From NCBI GenBank assembly GCA_024305745.1, contig JAHRBS010000013.1, positions 2,728,001 through 2,792,000 on the forward strand: a stretch of DNA of 64,000 bases. The letters are read 5' to 3'. Each line of letters opens with the position of its first letter. Position 1 is the stretch's first letter. The position numbers and the translations under genes are program-made. Below are positions 35,831 to 49,231 of this stretch, one piece after another. This DNA comes from Polyporus tsugae (Eukaryota; Basidiomycota; Agaricomycetes; Polyporales; Polyporaceae). Below the pieces are notes generated by a model that worked only from the letters and a program-made list of their open reading frames with translations, searched no databases and had not been told where the DNA came from.

Positions 35831-38800
35831 CCCCGAGGGAGAGGAGAAGAGAGAGAGAGAGCCCACGTCACGCGCTTCTCCCATCCTCCGCCTTGCCCTT
35901 CGTGTGGTCTAGCTCCCAGTCCGCTTCTCTTTCCTCTGGTGCTTGGCCGCACCATGTATGGGGCCGCTGATCATTCTGCTGCGGTGCCGCAGATTGCCTC
36001 CGTCTCTCCCGCTTACGTTCGTCTCTCCGTGGCGCCGCCTACTCGTTTGGGGCCCCCGTCGGAGTGGGAAGGCACGGCCAAGGGAAACCCACAAGCCGCA
36101 TCTGGGCCTTGCGATGCGTACGCACCATATGTGTCCGAGTGCCGCCGTACGACCGTTCCATGGCCCTGGGCCCAATCATGCCTCCTATTCTCTCCCTCGC
36201 TTCCGTGTTCATGAAAGGCAACAAGGCAGGAACGGTCGCGCCTTCATGATCACCTCTATCGTCCGGCCGCCGTGTGTGCGAGTTGTCCGTGGTTCGAATG
36301 CAGCACCTCGCCTCGGCACGCGAAGATCCCGGTCGAAGTTGATGTGTGGCCTGACATGCGCTCTCCGCTCGTCCGCTCAGACTGGGGCACATCCGTGTCT
36401 AACGTACAGAGGTCGCCGTGGCCGTCGTCGCCCACGCGCTGGCCCCGGTTCGGACCTAGACCCCAGATCCAGTGCAGGGCCGTTGCGCAGGATCTATCTA
36501 TCTGTCTGCGTGCGTGCGTGCGTGCCTACCGGCGCCGCGGGTTCCCTGCTTCCCTTCGCGCAGTTCGCGTTCTCATTCGACGCTTCGGGGCTTCGATTGG
36601 GAGATGCACGCGCGATTGGAGGACTCGTCTGGGGGGATTCTCATGGCCGCCGCCACGTCCCACTTTGTCGCCGCTTCATTCCTTCTTTGCTACCCACCCC
36701 TCCTACACATGAACTCTGCCGCTTGGCATATGGTATTCTGCCGCTCAACGTCCTTTCGTTGGGACCACGCTCTTTCATTGGACGCTCGGGCTCTACGTCC
36801 TTTCGTTCGTTCTCGTCGGATTTTTTAACCTTGTTGTTACTCTGAACCTTGTTGTAACCGTTATCCCCACGAACCATCTATGTTGCTTATCTGTTTCGCG
36901 CCTATGTCTGTAGCCTCAGCATCGATGTGCTTCTTACCATTCATTTCGTCTCTTCGCCGTGCCGTACGTTGTCGCCGCATAAGTATAGCGTAACTTATCC
37001 TGTACCCCAGCTTACGCTCACCCATTCACTCCGTATCTCCAATTCGCGTCCTCTCCCTTGTTGTCGTCGTCGTCTGTACACCCAATTGTATGTAACCCCT
37101 CAGTCTGCACTAGCCAATCCCATCACGACTCTGCTCAGGCATCCGAGCTCACCGGTAAATGAAGTCTGAAGACCTGCTCATGATCAATAGAATCATGCCC
37201 ATCCTTCGCGACGAGGTTCATCATCGCCTACACACCGATCGCCACCAGGGACCAAACCATAAACAGCACGTCCACTGCCAACCCCGGCCCCAGGAGCCAG
37301 CGCACACAGCTCATCTCCAGGCCACGCTGTCCCAGCGAGGACGGCTAGAAGCACCGGCGTGGGGCGCTTCTCCGTCCGCTCTAACCTGAAGCGCGTCGAG
37401 AGACGGTGACGTCGACGCGTCCTGCGCTTCAAGTTGCAGTCACTTGCCCTTCCTGGCCTGCGCTACCCAACATGTGGCCTCGCTCCGTCGTCGTCCGGAA
37501 ATGGCGTCGAGCGCCCCATATATGGGTAGGAAGGTTCGCCGGAGTGGTTTGTCGTGCAGCCCGGGTGGCTGCAAACCTGGCATATCATGGTGGCACCATC
37601 AATATTGGCACGTATGTGCCGGCGACGGTATACAGCTTCGAATTCGCCATTCTAGGTGCGCGGTGCTGTACATGTACACTGCAGTGGAATCTCAGTGGGG
37701 ACAGCTGTTGGCCCCTATTATGCTAAGACGGTCCGGAACTTGAAGCTTTGAAGCCTTGAGGACGGAAGGCATGGTGGTGATCATGGTTCATAAAGCCTGA
37801 GCTTGAGCGCGTGAGGAGACGTAAAGCAGCACGATCGTCTGCACAGGTACAGTGTTAGCGGTGACCTGCCAGTGGTGTTTTGCTTCGGTGCCAACGAGTT
37901 GGCCTATTATTGAGAAGGCGCTCCGTCGGGTGGGATTCGAAAGTCGAACTCTCTGAGGAAGAAGGATGGGTGGTGTCGCGCTAATGGTGCACTTGCATTC
38001 CCCGCCTGCTCGAATTGAAGCGTTCCCCCCCAATTGTTCCGTGCTAAATGCTGACGGACGCATTTTGAGGGGGGGACGTCGACCTGACAACGGAACACGG
38101 TCTAACTTCACAGTGCGCGCGCTTATCATGACAAGCGGACGGCGAGGATGTCTTGTCCTCGTCATGACCGGCCAACATTACATGTGTTGAACCAATTAAT
38201 GCAGGGAAGCGCACCACTTGCTTGGTCGCCGTCCCTTGGACTCAAGACCCGGAACTCCAGGACCGAGGTCTCAGACTCGTAAGCCTTGCGGAACTCGAAA
38301 ATGACACTGCAGGTTGCACAAAAGTGATCATCGCATGGTCAGTGCAAACGTGATCAACGCTCGGCCGCGGAAGCATTCCATCTGACGTTCGAATTGGGAA
38401 TCCGGATGGTGCGGGACTGTGGTTATTTGAAACGTCCGAACCTGTGGTATGCTATCGCGCGCGACCCATTGGGCCTTCGATCTCCTTCGATGCATCGCCG
38501 TACGTACCCTCGCGACAGACGCGATCCCGTCTCGCCGGCATCATGTACCGCGCGCGCGTTCAAAATCCGCATACGGTCGGTGGCGCCGAGCACCCCGCGA
38601 GCAAACTTGATTCGTGATCGCAGGGCGTTTTTCGTGCCAGTGCTAGCGGACCCGGTGGACACTGAATGCCTGGGCCAGGCTCGACAGCGCGCCCGCGCGT
38701 GGGCCCGATGGCGAGTGCCCCTCCGAGCGTTCGACATCAGGCCGACTCCCATGCCCAGAAAAGGCACGACGATGCGCGTCGTGCGCTGATGGTCCCGCGA

Positions 38801-41800
38801 CTCCGCGAGGGCGCCGGCGAAAGAACGGTGTGGCACGCGCGACTTCTGAACAAACCAGCTTGCATTATTGCGTCATCCCATCATCGCGCGAAGCATTCTT
38901 CTCTATTCTTCTGCGAACCAGGTTCAGTTCGGAGTTCTGGAGCTGTATCGAGGCTCAAGCGTCGGGTACTCACAATTGTATCTATATTATACATACGGCG
39001 AAATAAGAAGCGTTGGTGACCAGGGCGGCGTCCCATTGACGAGTCTCGCCCCCTCGCGTCGTCGCGCCGGCGGATTGTAGGTCGCCGTACGAGTGCTTGC
39101 CATCAGTCCCTAGTCCCTGGTGGCGTCGAGCGTATTGTGCGGATAATGAAAAAGGGGGTTCAAGGTTGAAACCACCGGGTGCGGGTGATACATTGCGGGC
39201 CGTTGTCAGGGCGACGGCTGAGCGTGAAGCGAGACGCGTGGCTCGCTCTGAGACGTCACTGTCCACGTCCATGGCTGGTGCAGGTGGGGCGCGAAGCTCG
39301 AAGGGTCCCGGTCAGGTTGTGCGATTTAGGCGGAGGCGAAGATGACCGCGGGATGCGGGTGACGGTGACACGAACAAGACTGCCAAAATCGTCATGGCGG
39401 ACGATCGATGGCGGGCGGCTGTCTGACAGCACAATGGAGCTCTGGCGGCGTGGGCAGCTTTCTCCCGATCCACCCAGGCTCCTACACTGCTCCCGCCCGA
39501 CGTGAATTCAGAACAACGCCCGGCGGCCCTGGCTCGTCCCGGTGCACGGGAGACTCTGCGCTGCTCTGCCTTGTCCCTGGTAGCTTTGTGCTCCTGGTCG
39601 CACGCGCACGAAGGAACACACGGCGACTTAGCGGGCACGTTACGTTCGGTCCAACTGCACAAAAGGGACGCACGCTCAGGGTCCTTCCTGTCTTCTAACA
39701 GTAGCAAGGACGCACCGCCAGAAAAGGCCTTTGGAGAAGCCGAAGGCTCCGATAGTTCAAGGAGCCTGCTCCAAGCGGGGAACTGCCAGTGCCGCAGGCA
39801 GACAACGCGGCACCTTGCCGTCTGCGTCTTAGAGTGTGTGCGAGCTTCTTCCGTACGAACGCGTCCGGGGAGCCGGACAGCGCGACACGATCCGCCGCCG
39901 GGGCGCTGCATGCCGACTTCCACCAGGCCGAGTTGAGGCCGAGCGGGGAAAGCGCGGCGGCGGAGACGGACGATGGGCTTGCCGCTGCAGGCAGGATCCC
40001 GACCGCAAACGGACCGATGACGTAGCACTAGCCTTTTCTCTGCACTAGTGCTGCACCGTCTCGATTCCGGACGCGAGCGAAGGAGGCCTGCGGTAAACCG
40101 GGGGCGTGTGTGAGCTAAGTGCGTGATAGCGAAGTGTCAAGCGTGGTCACCAGAGCACTGCGCGAGAAGGGTGGGGTTGCGCAGCCAACCGGGCTCGAGA
40201 TGCTGGGGCGTTAGCACGGGGGCGTGTCGTAAAGGGCGGGGCACGCAGGGGAGCGGCGGCAGGCGACGGACATAATAATGTCGGAGAAGCTTCGAGTTGG
40301 CGGACGAGTGGCGCAGCGACGTAGCGACTGCGTCGCGGACGAGACGGGCGGGGGATTTATACGAAGGCCGAGGTGTGAAGAGGTCGCCTGCTCATGAAAG
40401 GGCAATCTGAGAACGCTGCACAAGGCAGGGGGATACTTCCCGCTTCGTTCCAGCTGCGACGCTTGGCGGACGTGAGTATGCGTACATCTATACGGGGCAA
40501 ATACGGGGCCAACGAAGGATCAGCACAGCGCTCTGCAGCGGTGGTCGAGGGCCGAATCACGTCAAGTGGACCCACGAAATCACAGTGAACGGAGGGCAGT
40601 AAATTACGGCAAGTCATGAATCAGCGGTTGGATCCAGGCATTTCGGAGACGCGCGAGTGCGCATCTCGACCCGCTGAATTGTCTGAGACCCGGATCAAAA
40701 CACAGGCAGAGAGCGGGGCGGGGCGGTCTCCAACTGCAAGCCCGACATCGATAATGTGTGCCCAGCCGGAGCGAGCGTGTGCGGGGGAGAGTCTGGCCGG
40801 GGCGGGAAGACAGTGGTTTGTCGATGGTCTGAGGTCCGACGGGCCCAGTGACGACGAAAGAGGGCCGAATCGGGCACGGGGCAGAGAAGGGCACTGGCGG
40901 GGAGGTTTGAAATGCGGTGTGTCAGCACGGTTATGGCAATTGAAGTTTGCACTGCAGCTGCATTCCGCGTCCGACGCTGACAGAAGCCAGAACGTGCATG
41001 TGGATGTGCAGCTGATGGGTGACAGAGTGAATTCCTGCGGCCGTTGGTGGCAGTATGCCTACGCTAGTGGGGCGGGCAGAGGCGAAGAGCGTGCGGTGGG
41101 ACGCTGAGGAGGGCAGCAGTCGCTGCTGGGACGCGTGGGCGGGCGATCTGGGCGTGCAGCAGCTCAGAGTCTGAGTCGCCGCCGCCGCGCTCTCCCCGGC
41201 GAGAACCTCGGACGCAAACGGGCACACCACGCATAAGGAAACAAACTTGCCCCATCCGGAGCGAAGCTGCGTATGACTATGTGCCGCGCCCAAGTTTAGC
41301 TCTATTTGATTTGTGATGCCTGTCCGTCCTTGGCCGCACACGGCCCTCCGCAGCCTCCGCCCCCCGCTGGCGGTGCGCGCGGCGCGTGTGCAGGCGGCAA
41401 GGCGAGTGCGCGCACGATGCCATCGTTGCAGAGGGCGCGCGGGGCAGAGGACGGAGTGGACGGAGGGAGAGGGCAGGGGAGGGCGCGAAGTGGTCGCGAG
41501 CGGAAGGATCTGGGGGGATGCCTAATCGAGAGGCAACGAGGTCGATCTTCGGCTAGCTCGGGATGGAAGGAGCCCCGATATGGACATGTTAGAGCTGTAT
41601 GTGGACGGGGTGCCTTGCTGCGAGAGTCACGAGCGGATGGAGAGGGCCGTGCGTGAGACAGGCAAGGAAGGAGGGATGACAGGGAAGCGGGCGGCCAGGA
41701 CGAGCACTGGGCCTGTCTTTGGGGGGAGAGGGTGATAAGATAGCGGGAGTGGCGTGGGAGAGCGGGGGATGCCGGGGGGACGATGGCGTTGTTTGTTTGA

Positions 41801-41937
41801 TGGGTATATATGGGGGGTGAGCGAAAATGGGAATGTTATTTCCCTCTCAGACCTCGTCTCCATTTCCGGTACGCGTCCGAATTGGGGGTGCTCGTCCTCC
41901 CAAGTCATCCCAGCCCTCCGCTCCTCTTAACCAGCTC
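35831..41937. other. 6.1-kb gene-poor region upstream of the MADS-box gene
   Basis: No convincing gene on either strand. Many GC-driven frames exist (for example 39312-40028 minus, 238 codons; 35943-36845 plus), all Arg/Pro/Ala-rich and without motifs or a coherent intron plan. A tctatctatctgtctgcgtgcgtgcgtgcg simple-sequence patch begins at about 36493. A weak protein-like stretch on the minus strand at 37193-37432 could not be tied to a family. Probably a long regulatory region, a long 5' leader, or a non-coding RNA locus. Confidence 0.5.
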
Positions 41938-43150
41938 ATGGCCTTTCGCAGAGGCCAGCCCACCCAATCCATCCCGTCTCAGTCCATCCCGCCGCCCTAT
42001 CCCAACCAGTACCCATCCCCCGACACCCAGCCACCCCCTCTCCACCCCCACCAGTCCATGCCCTCCGACCTCCCGTCCCCAAACATGTCCAACAAGCGCG
42101 CCCGTCACGAACTCGACCAGCCCGCCGTCCCCAACGACGACGGCTTTGTCCACGATCCTGACGCCGCTGACAGCGGCCAGGATGACGACGAGGACGAAGA
42201 CAAGCCCAAGTCGGACAAGAAGGCAGGTCGTAGGAAGATCAAGATCGAGTTCATCCAGGACAAGTCCAGACGTCATATCACCTTCTCAAAACGAAAGGCG
42301 GGTATCATGAAGAAGGTTAGTCTCCCCTTTCCTCCTTGCCCAAACCGTCCGCGACCTCTCCCTCATCGCGCGCCTCCTCCAGGCATACGAGCTCTCCACC
42401 CTCACCGGTACACAAGTCCTCCTCCTTGTCGTGTCCGAGACCGGTCTCGTCTACACTTTCACCACCGCCAAGTTACAGCCCCTCGTCACCCAGCCCGAGG
42501 GAAAGAACCTCATCCAAGCATGTCTCAATGCACCCCACGGCCAGCTCCCGTCCTCCATGCCCGTCGGCACTCCCATCAACCGCACCTCCATGCCCATACA
42601 ACACCCGCCCAATGTCCCAGGTGGTCTCGCGATCGGTTCCGCCGCCAGCACCAAGGAAGATGAGCCGCAAGAGGAGAGTGAGGATGCCCCCGCATCGGGC
42701 GACACTGGTCGCAACCCTCGTAAGCGCCGTCGCGCGTCCTCGTCCGTAAATCAACCCCGCGGTAACACCTCTCCGGCCGTGCCCGGTTCTTCTGGCGCGC
42801 CCCAGGCTGGCGCACCTAGCCAGTCACCGCACGCTCGTCCAGGTCAAATCCCTCCCGGTGCTCCCCCGATCACCATCCCTGGTGTGCCGCCCCCGATGCC
42901 CCTCGAACACTCGCCGCGCCAGGCCCAGGCCGCGCCGCCGACAAGTCCCAACTACGCCCAACCCACCGGTGGCTACCCGCCCGCGCCTGGGAGCGGAGAT
43001 CCGAACATGTACGCGCAACACTACCCTGGCGCGCCTCCGCAGCAGTATGGGGCTTTCGGGCATGAAGGTGGGGCGCAACAGGCAGTCAACCAGAATCCTT
43101 GGGCGTCAGCACCGGGGGTGCAGCACGGAGGGCAGTACGCAAGAAGATGA
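41938..43150 (+). CDS. MCM1: MADS-box transcription factor, Mcm1/SRF type
   Basis: DNA-binding regulator of the SRF/Mcm1 class, which in fungi pairs with partner factors to control mating and cell-cycle genes. Two exons, 41938-42315 and 42383-43150, 381 aa. The MADS domain (about residues 97-160) is split by the intron: RRKIKIEFIQDKSRRHITFS, KRKAGIMKK | AYELSTLTGTQVLLLVVSET, GLVYTFTTAKLQPL. An acidic segment (DSGQDDDEDEDKP) precedes it, and a Pro/Gln/Ser-rich activation-like tail follows. The start is uncertain: in-frame Mets at 41827, 41938 (chosen) and 42085 (MSNKRARHELD) are all possible. The 3' UTR has a T run near 43178. Confidence 0.95.
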
Positions 43151-46100
43151 CCTTGACCTGGACGTGTTTTGCGGGTTTTTTTTTCTTGGGCAGGATCACA
43201 CACGGACCCCTGCCGTATTGGACAAGGCTTGCTCGTGTGTGGTGTTTCCCGTTTCCTCATGATGGTTTCCGTGTCTAGCCCGTTAACGAAGGGTGTGTAT
43301 ATGACGTGCTCCTGTTGCTCCTGCGTTCTCGATTACTTCTTGTACAAGTGTTAACACCCATTCGTCGCTTCTTTCCCCCTGCCCATCCTCCCCACTCTCC
43401 GCCGTTTCGATATCCTTAACCCCCTTCAGTCTTAACCCACCTATGCAACACCTCTCTTCTCTTTCTCCAGCCACGACCATACGATATGGTGTCTCTTTGT
43501 GCCGTCTGGAGTATGTGATTTCGAGTCGCGACCATATGTCCGAGTACTAGTACCCAAGTAGTGTGTCCAAATGTCTCCCAACGTTACTGTCCTCATACTC
43601 TACCCACTGTGCTTTTGTGCATCGCCTGCGAGCTATGGTTAGGAAACGAAACGAATTGCCGCGATGTATATAGTAGTCTCCCGTCTTCTTTCTCGAAATT
43701 CGAACGTCGACTGAATTGCGCCTGCGCGTACGCCAGGGACGCTAGGGGTGACTTCGAGAAGGGCGGCGAGATTCATCGACCCGCTCGTCCTTGTGGCTGG
43801 AACTGGACGCGATCGTGAACAGGACGGGTACCTGACTGGAGTCCAAATGCGATGTGGGGTCGATCGAGAACTAGTGACCTGCCGTCGGCTCAAACACATA
43901 GAGTTTAGTCGCGATGCGTCGCCGTGCCCGTTACCACTTACGGGAGCTCAGCATCTCAACGAGACACTGGCATGCTAGTGCTTACTACGCATACAGTTAC
44001 ACCTGCCGACGGTCGACGAGGACCACGATGAAGGTTCGCGCGCCGGGACGGGGACGTCGAGTGGGACCGGTCAATCTGGGTTTGTGAATTTGTATATTCC
44101 TCGGAAGCCCCCCACATCCACATCTGCATCTGCACCCGCGCGCCAGATGCAGCGGAGCGCCATCAATCTCGCGGAAGCATTCGTGGAGGGGTGGCCTGAG
44201 GCTTCTCGCACCTGCCTCGTTGGGCGGCGCGCGGGAGGGCCTTAGACTGTTCGAAGCCATCCCTTTTAGAGTCTCGGATTCTCGAGGGGGCGAGTGTTCC
44301 AGCGGTGTGGTACCGCACGTACGTGCGCGCGTGTACCCGAGGCTGTATAAGTACAGCAGGTACGTATGTCGCACGATTTGGACATGCCATCGGCACGCGC
44401 GCCACGACGGATCTGGAGTCGCCAGCCTGTTTGGGTTGACTGATGACATATTATATCGGGAGGCGCGGCTGGCGGGTTTGGCGTGTAAGATTAATCCGGG
44501 TGCGACATATGCATTACATACTTATGTGGGCGAACGCACGACTACGGAAATCCGAGTGCGGGTGGTCCGATGGTTCGATGGAGTGTGTCCGGAGTGTTCG
44601 CGGCTATTCGGTGCGTGGGGCGAGTTTGGCTGCAATCGAACAGGAGCTGCGTCGCGCACGAGAGATTGCGGTGGGCGATCCGTGCTCGGAGTCGATGTTC
44701 GATGGGCGATGGGGCGATGGGGCGATGGCAGATGGGGCTCGGAGATGGCATCGGGCCACATTTCCCTCGAGAGTCGAGACTCGTACTTGCGAGGGCTCAG
44801 GGAGGCCCTGACTTGCCATACGTGGCTCCAACGTGGCTCGTCGCCATGCACGGTATGGAGATCTGGCAAAGGATGTTGCGGACTCGTTTTGGGCACGTAG
44901 GAAAATCGCAGATGGGGTTGCCATGGCCAGCCTGAGAGGCACAACCTGCAAATTCAGTATCCGGATTCTGTGTAAGTGCCACCACGATATACGTAGTCTT
45001 TCCAGATATACTGTACGTAGGACAACGTTTGACACGTACGGTAACGGTTGGGCGGTATACCGGATGAGTAACGGTGCCTTTACGCAGCAGACGAGGGCCA
45101 TAATTGAGGGAAGCCGATGTCCAACATGCATGAGCGCCCCGAGCTGGGTTGCGTTGCTCGACTTGCGAGCAAACAGTTTATGGTATTCCCTGTACTGGGT
45201 TAGCTACCACTGGCCCTTACTGATACATACTAATGCTTGTGCCTCAGCGACGTCCTGTGCTTGGTGACATCACTTGGCACACGTATCGCTTCGATCGTGG
45301 CCAGTTCGTGTCCGTCGGGTCGTTCTAATATGGCAACAGGAGTTGCGCATCCAGTCATCCATCGCGTGTTCTCTGTAGGGATCGCCTCAGGGAACCGTTG
45401 CATCGGCCGACCGGAGCGGGAACCCCGAGGTGCCGCCAAACCGCGTATGGCCTACCTTGTCGTAAGAACGGCGAGGGCACCGAACCCTGGGGTACAATTG
45501 GTGTCGGGTGCGGATGTCAGCACACTCATAAAGCCGGCGGCAAAAGAAGCTACCGTTGTTCTGCGACGGGATCTGGGAGTTCTGAGAAATTTTTGGACAC
45601 CAGGAACGTTCGACAAAAGGAACTCGTGGTGGTTCGGGCGGTGTATTTGGATCTGTAGTACAGGTATGTGGTCGGTAATGGGCGTGTCTCCGTTTCCGGC
45701 CGGGCCCTTGTGATTGCGTGCCATTTCAGAGGCTTCTGGTGGACAGAAACCAGATATCAGGGCGCAGTTACATGCAAGGAGAACGAGGCATGCTTACAGG
45801 AATTAGGCATGATACGTCCAGCAATACCGAAAGTTCAATGTTCGAGTCCACAAAGGTGCCACCCATGACGGATCTAGAGATAGCTGGCAATGGAAATTGA
45901 CCACTGCTAGTAGCAGTAGTGGCAGCTGGGGTGGCAGCACTCGGGATAGAACCTTGTAACCAGCCACTTAGAAAGACTTGTCTTGTCATGATCAAGCGCG
46001 GATACGAACGTACTGTGGAAGGTGTATTAGCGCGAGAGATTCGTACTCTAAGTACATGTTGAGCACTGAGTAGTGAACAGTATAGTGACTACTGACTGGT

Positions 46101-46349
46101 GCAACCTCAGGATCGGTACGCATATAAGCTAGCTTGGCAGACGAGGACAAGAAGGAGAGGAAACAAGCTGAAGCCAATTGCAAGCCATCGGCGCTCGGGA
46201 CAAACGGAGCGGAACGTCGGCTGCCGATCGGCTGGATTGCAGGACTTGGCCTGCTACATCCCGTTCCACGTATACCTGCCTGCCAGACATCTATCTGAGA
46301 ACTCTACCAGAGCTGCGCCGTATACCCGCCGATAATATCTACGACGAGA
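43151..46349. other. 3.2-kb gene-poor region
   Basis: No convincing gene. A 226-codon plus frame at 44220-44900 is motif-free and overlaps a gatggggcgatggggcgatgg simple repeat near 44705-44730. Probably 3' UTR of the MADS gene plus the promoter of the next gene, and unassigned DNA. Confidence 0.45.
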
Positions 46350-48335
46350 ATGTCTGATCAAGCAGGCTGCAGGATCCTCGTAATCTCGCCCACTGCCGCT
46401 CGTGCGCACCAGTTCGTGGAACGTATGCACCCGTCCCGCCTCGCCCCTCTTGCTCGCGTCCAATGACTCCCTAGGTGTCCAGGCGCTGTCCCCGTCCCCC
46501 AGGCTGAGACAAGGCGATGACGCAGACGGAGAAGCCAGCAGCGATACCGCCGCAGCGATCAGCGGACAACACCAGCAGACGAGCAACGATCCGCTCGCTG
46601 CGGGGAACACCGTGCACATCCCGTGGACGATCGCGAACAAGTACTACACCGCAGACGTACACTTCGAGGCCCACGAGTTCGAGCACTTCAGGGTCCACCA
46701 CGCCGTCGGCGTCCCGGCGATCATCTATGTCTGGGGTCCGGGCGAGGTGAGTCTCAGTCCGTTCCAGATGCCCCCACTGGAGGCTCATTCCCTGCTTGGC
46801 ATGCGTTCATGTATCCAATCCATGGGTGTCTCGGTGCGCCGTCGGGTAGCCGTACCAGGAACATGTCCCGGAGATTGCGCAGAAGGTGCAGGACTACGAC
46901 CCCGAGGTCTCGCTGGCGGTGCGGTTTGGCGGGAGCGTAGAGGTTGCCAGTCCTCCAGAGCCAAGTGTGGACGATGACGGACTCGACGAATTCCTGCTGT
47001 CGCATGGATTCGAGTTCGTTGACGGAGACAGATCGTTCCGAAGACCTACCCAGGACACGGACAGGCACTCCGACGACGAGGACTCAGGTACGTACATCGT
47101 TAATCGCCTTCTAGCCAGCATACAGACTACGCATCAGACACCCTTGGCACTGATATTCTCGTCTGCTTGAAGGCATACCTGGACTTCCTCGTGTGATCGA
47201 TGCGCTCAGTACGATAATGTGGCCTTCGATCGTCCAGTCGGAGGCAACGAAAAAGCGGAAGTCTCGCGCCCGAGACCTCATCGGTTGGGCTCTCGAGGAG
47301 GAAGGAGACGACGGCCTCCGTGCCCTCATCGCTAACCCTTCTGCCTCCGCCTCCTCCGACCCAGCAGAGAGCGTTGCGGCTGCCGCAGTAGCGCGGAAAA
47401 GCCGTATGCAGCGGGAGATGGAGGAACTCGAGCGGTGGCTGGGCAATGAAGAGACCACTTCCGGAGTGAAGTATGGCCGAGGCAAGCCCGAGGGCCGGCA
47501 TGCTGAACAAGACTCATCTGCATCAGCGAAGCCAGAAGACGAGGAGGCGCGGATATGGGTCAGCGCGCCGGTCTCATCAGCGGAGGGTTGGGAAGACATG
47601 ATGATACCCCCTGCGATACGCACGCCACGCCCGGCCGACGGGCATTCTGACGACGGGGCATCCGAACACGGGTTCGAGGACGACTTCGCCGATTTTGTTT
47701 CTGCGTCGTCGCATCCGCACCTCCAGCCCCGTCGCCTGACCGACGAGAAGCTGCTCGAGGTAAATTACGACGTTGGCAGGCTTACGCCAATGCACACTGG
47801 CATGTCCTACCGTTCGCTCGGATCCGTGTCCGACTTCGGTGGGGATGGAGATGAGAGTCTTGGAGCAGAAGGCTACGGCTCTCTGGACAACGACGAAGAC
47901 GACCCCGATCTCCCGTCTCGCGCTGAGATCCTCGCGACGTCGCGCAGACTTTTCGGTGTTTCCGCTCTCTCGCCTGCCCCGACATTATCTACCCTCGCTG
48001 AGCTGGACACCACCCCAACACGGGAATCTGCTTCGAATACCGAACCCGCTACCGCACGACCGCCGCCCCAGCCCTCAGCGTCTGCGGACTCGTCCATGGA
48101 CCCCGAGGATGGCGACGAGTCGTTCGCAGCGTTCGACCTTTCGCGCGTGTTCAGTGCTCTCCAGGGCATGAAGGACGAGATCTCAGGGATGGAGGACGAG
48201 GACGAGCGGAGGCGTGCAGCTGCTCGTGTCGCGCTTGGACTTGTTTATGGTCTAGGCGCTGGAGGGGACCGACAAGAGGAGGCTGTCCCTGTCCCTGCTA
48301 CGGCCGGGGAGAGTAGTAGTAGCGGAGGTGCGTGA
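46350..48335 (+). CDS. Alpha/gamma-adaptin-binding protein p34 (AAGAB/Irc6 family)
   Basis: Chaperone-like factor that binds AP-1/AP-2 adaptor subunits in clathrin traffic. Exons 46350-46422, 46475-46746, 46859-47087, 47173-48335; 578 aa, phases close. The small-GTPase-like N-terminal domain shows CRILVISPTAARAHQFVERV and WTIANKYYTADVHFEAHEFE, then VPAIIYVWGPGE. The rest is acidic and low-complexity, with the conserved short block DDDGLDEFLLSHGFEFVDGD and a C-terminal helix (FDLSRVFSALQGMKDEISGM, EDERRRAAARVALGLVYGL) as in the family. The protein is longer than animal p34 (about 315 aa) because of inserted Ser/Asp-rich linkers. Confidence 0.87.
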
Positions 48336-49231
48336 GAGGTTGGCTGGTTGTGCAGTCGTTTACACGAGGATATGGTCCTCCTCGTTCAATTCCGCTGTCG
48401 ATCGCGATCCTATACATTTACTTGGACATCGGACGGATTTGCATCCGCGAGCCTTTGATTTTACGACTATGTCGTTCACATTGAGGTTCAAAACAGTCGG
48501 TCAATGAGCTCGGGAGTTTCCAACCACTTTCATTACTGACCGCTGACTAATCGAGGCCTGACGCAACATGGTAGAGGAGGCGAAGTTTTGTAGCTGGCGA
48601 GACGGACTTGGGCTATGTACATGGACAAATGCGTCAAGGGAGTTATCGTCCACTCCATGAGTCATCGAAAGTGACGCAAGTAGCTCTCAATGTACCATCT
48701 TGTCAGGGTGAGCGTTGTATGTTTACAAGCGACATTTGTTGCTTACTCAGCCCATGTCAACAATACACACACTTCCGAAATCGGCTCCAAGACACAATCG
48801 TTCAAGTTGCGTCACTCGTCTTCGGAATGGCGACAGTCTATCCATCTTTTTCCCATCCATCGCCACGATCTTACAGAAATGCAATGCTGGTAAACGGTAT
48901 GTCTAATACTGGCCTCAGATGGTGTTAGCAGCACGGCTGTACATCCCAATACGCGCTCCGGCAGACGGCATATTATGATATTGGGGAGGGGCGGGTCGAA
49001 TCCACGAGTCCATCTCTCCAAGACTGGATGACTGATCCACTGCAGGAGAACTGTCGGGCATGATTAGAAAGATACCGGCTTATGGGACCTTCCTTGCTTC
49101 CCCGTCCCAACGGCAGTATAAAGATCGAGGGAATCTGCGGGGTGGCAGCCATATCCACTCAGCCCTCTCCCACATCTACACCACACCACCTACTATCGCT
49201 TGTCTTCCCAGCTTAGCAGTACCCAGCAGCA
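48336..49231. other. Intergenic, promoter of CmcJ/AsaB-like paralogue 1
   Basis: No gene seen. Near its right end is a TATA element in the context cggcagtataaag (from 49111), about 115 bp before the next ATG. Confidence 0.5.
49111..49124 (+). promoter_or_regulatory. TATA element of CmcJ/AsaB-like paralogue 1
   Basis: cggcagtataaaga. The same core occurs as cgacagtataagt on the minus strand near 54207-54220, upstream of paralogue 2, suggesting that the core promoter was duplicated with the gene. Confidence 0.6.

Noticed and set aside
37920..37960. tRNA-like gattcga stretch
   Set aside because: No acceptor or anticodon stems around it.
39312..40028. 238-codon minus frame in the 6-kb gap
   Set aside because: Arg/Ala/Ser-rich, no family pattern, no plausible intron plan; a GC-driven open frame.
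44220..44900. 226-codon plus frame in the 43-46 kb gap
   Set aside because: Overlaps a simple gatggggc repeat; composition not protein-like.
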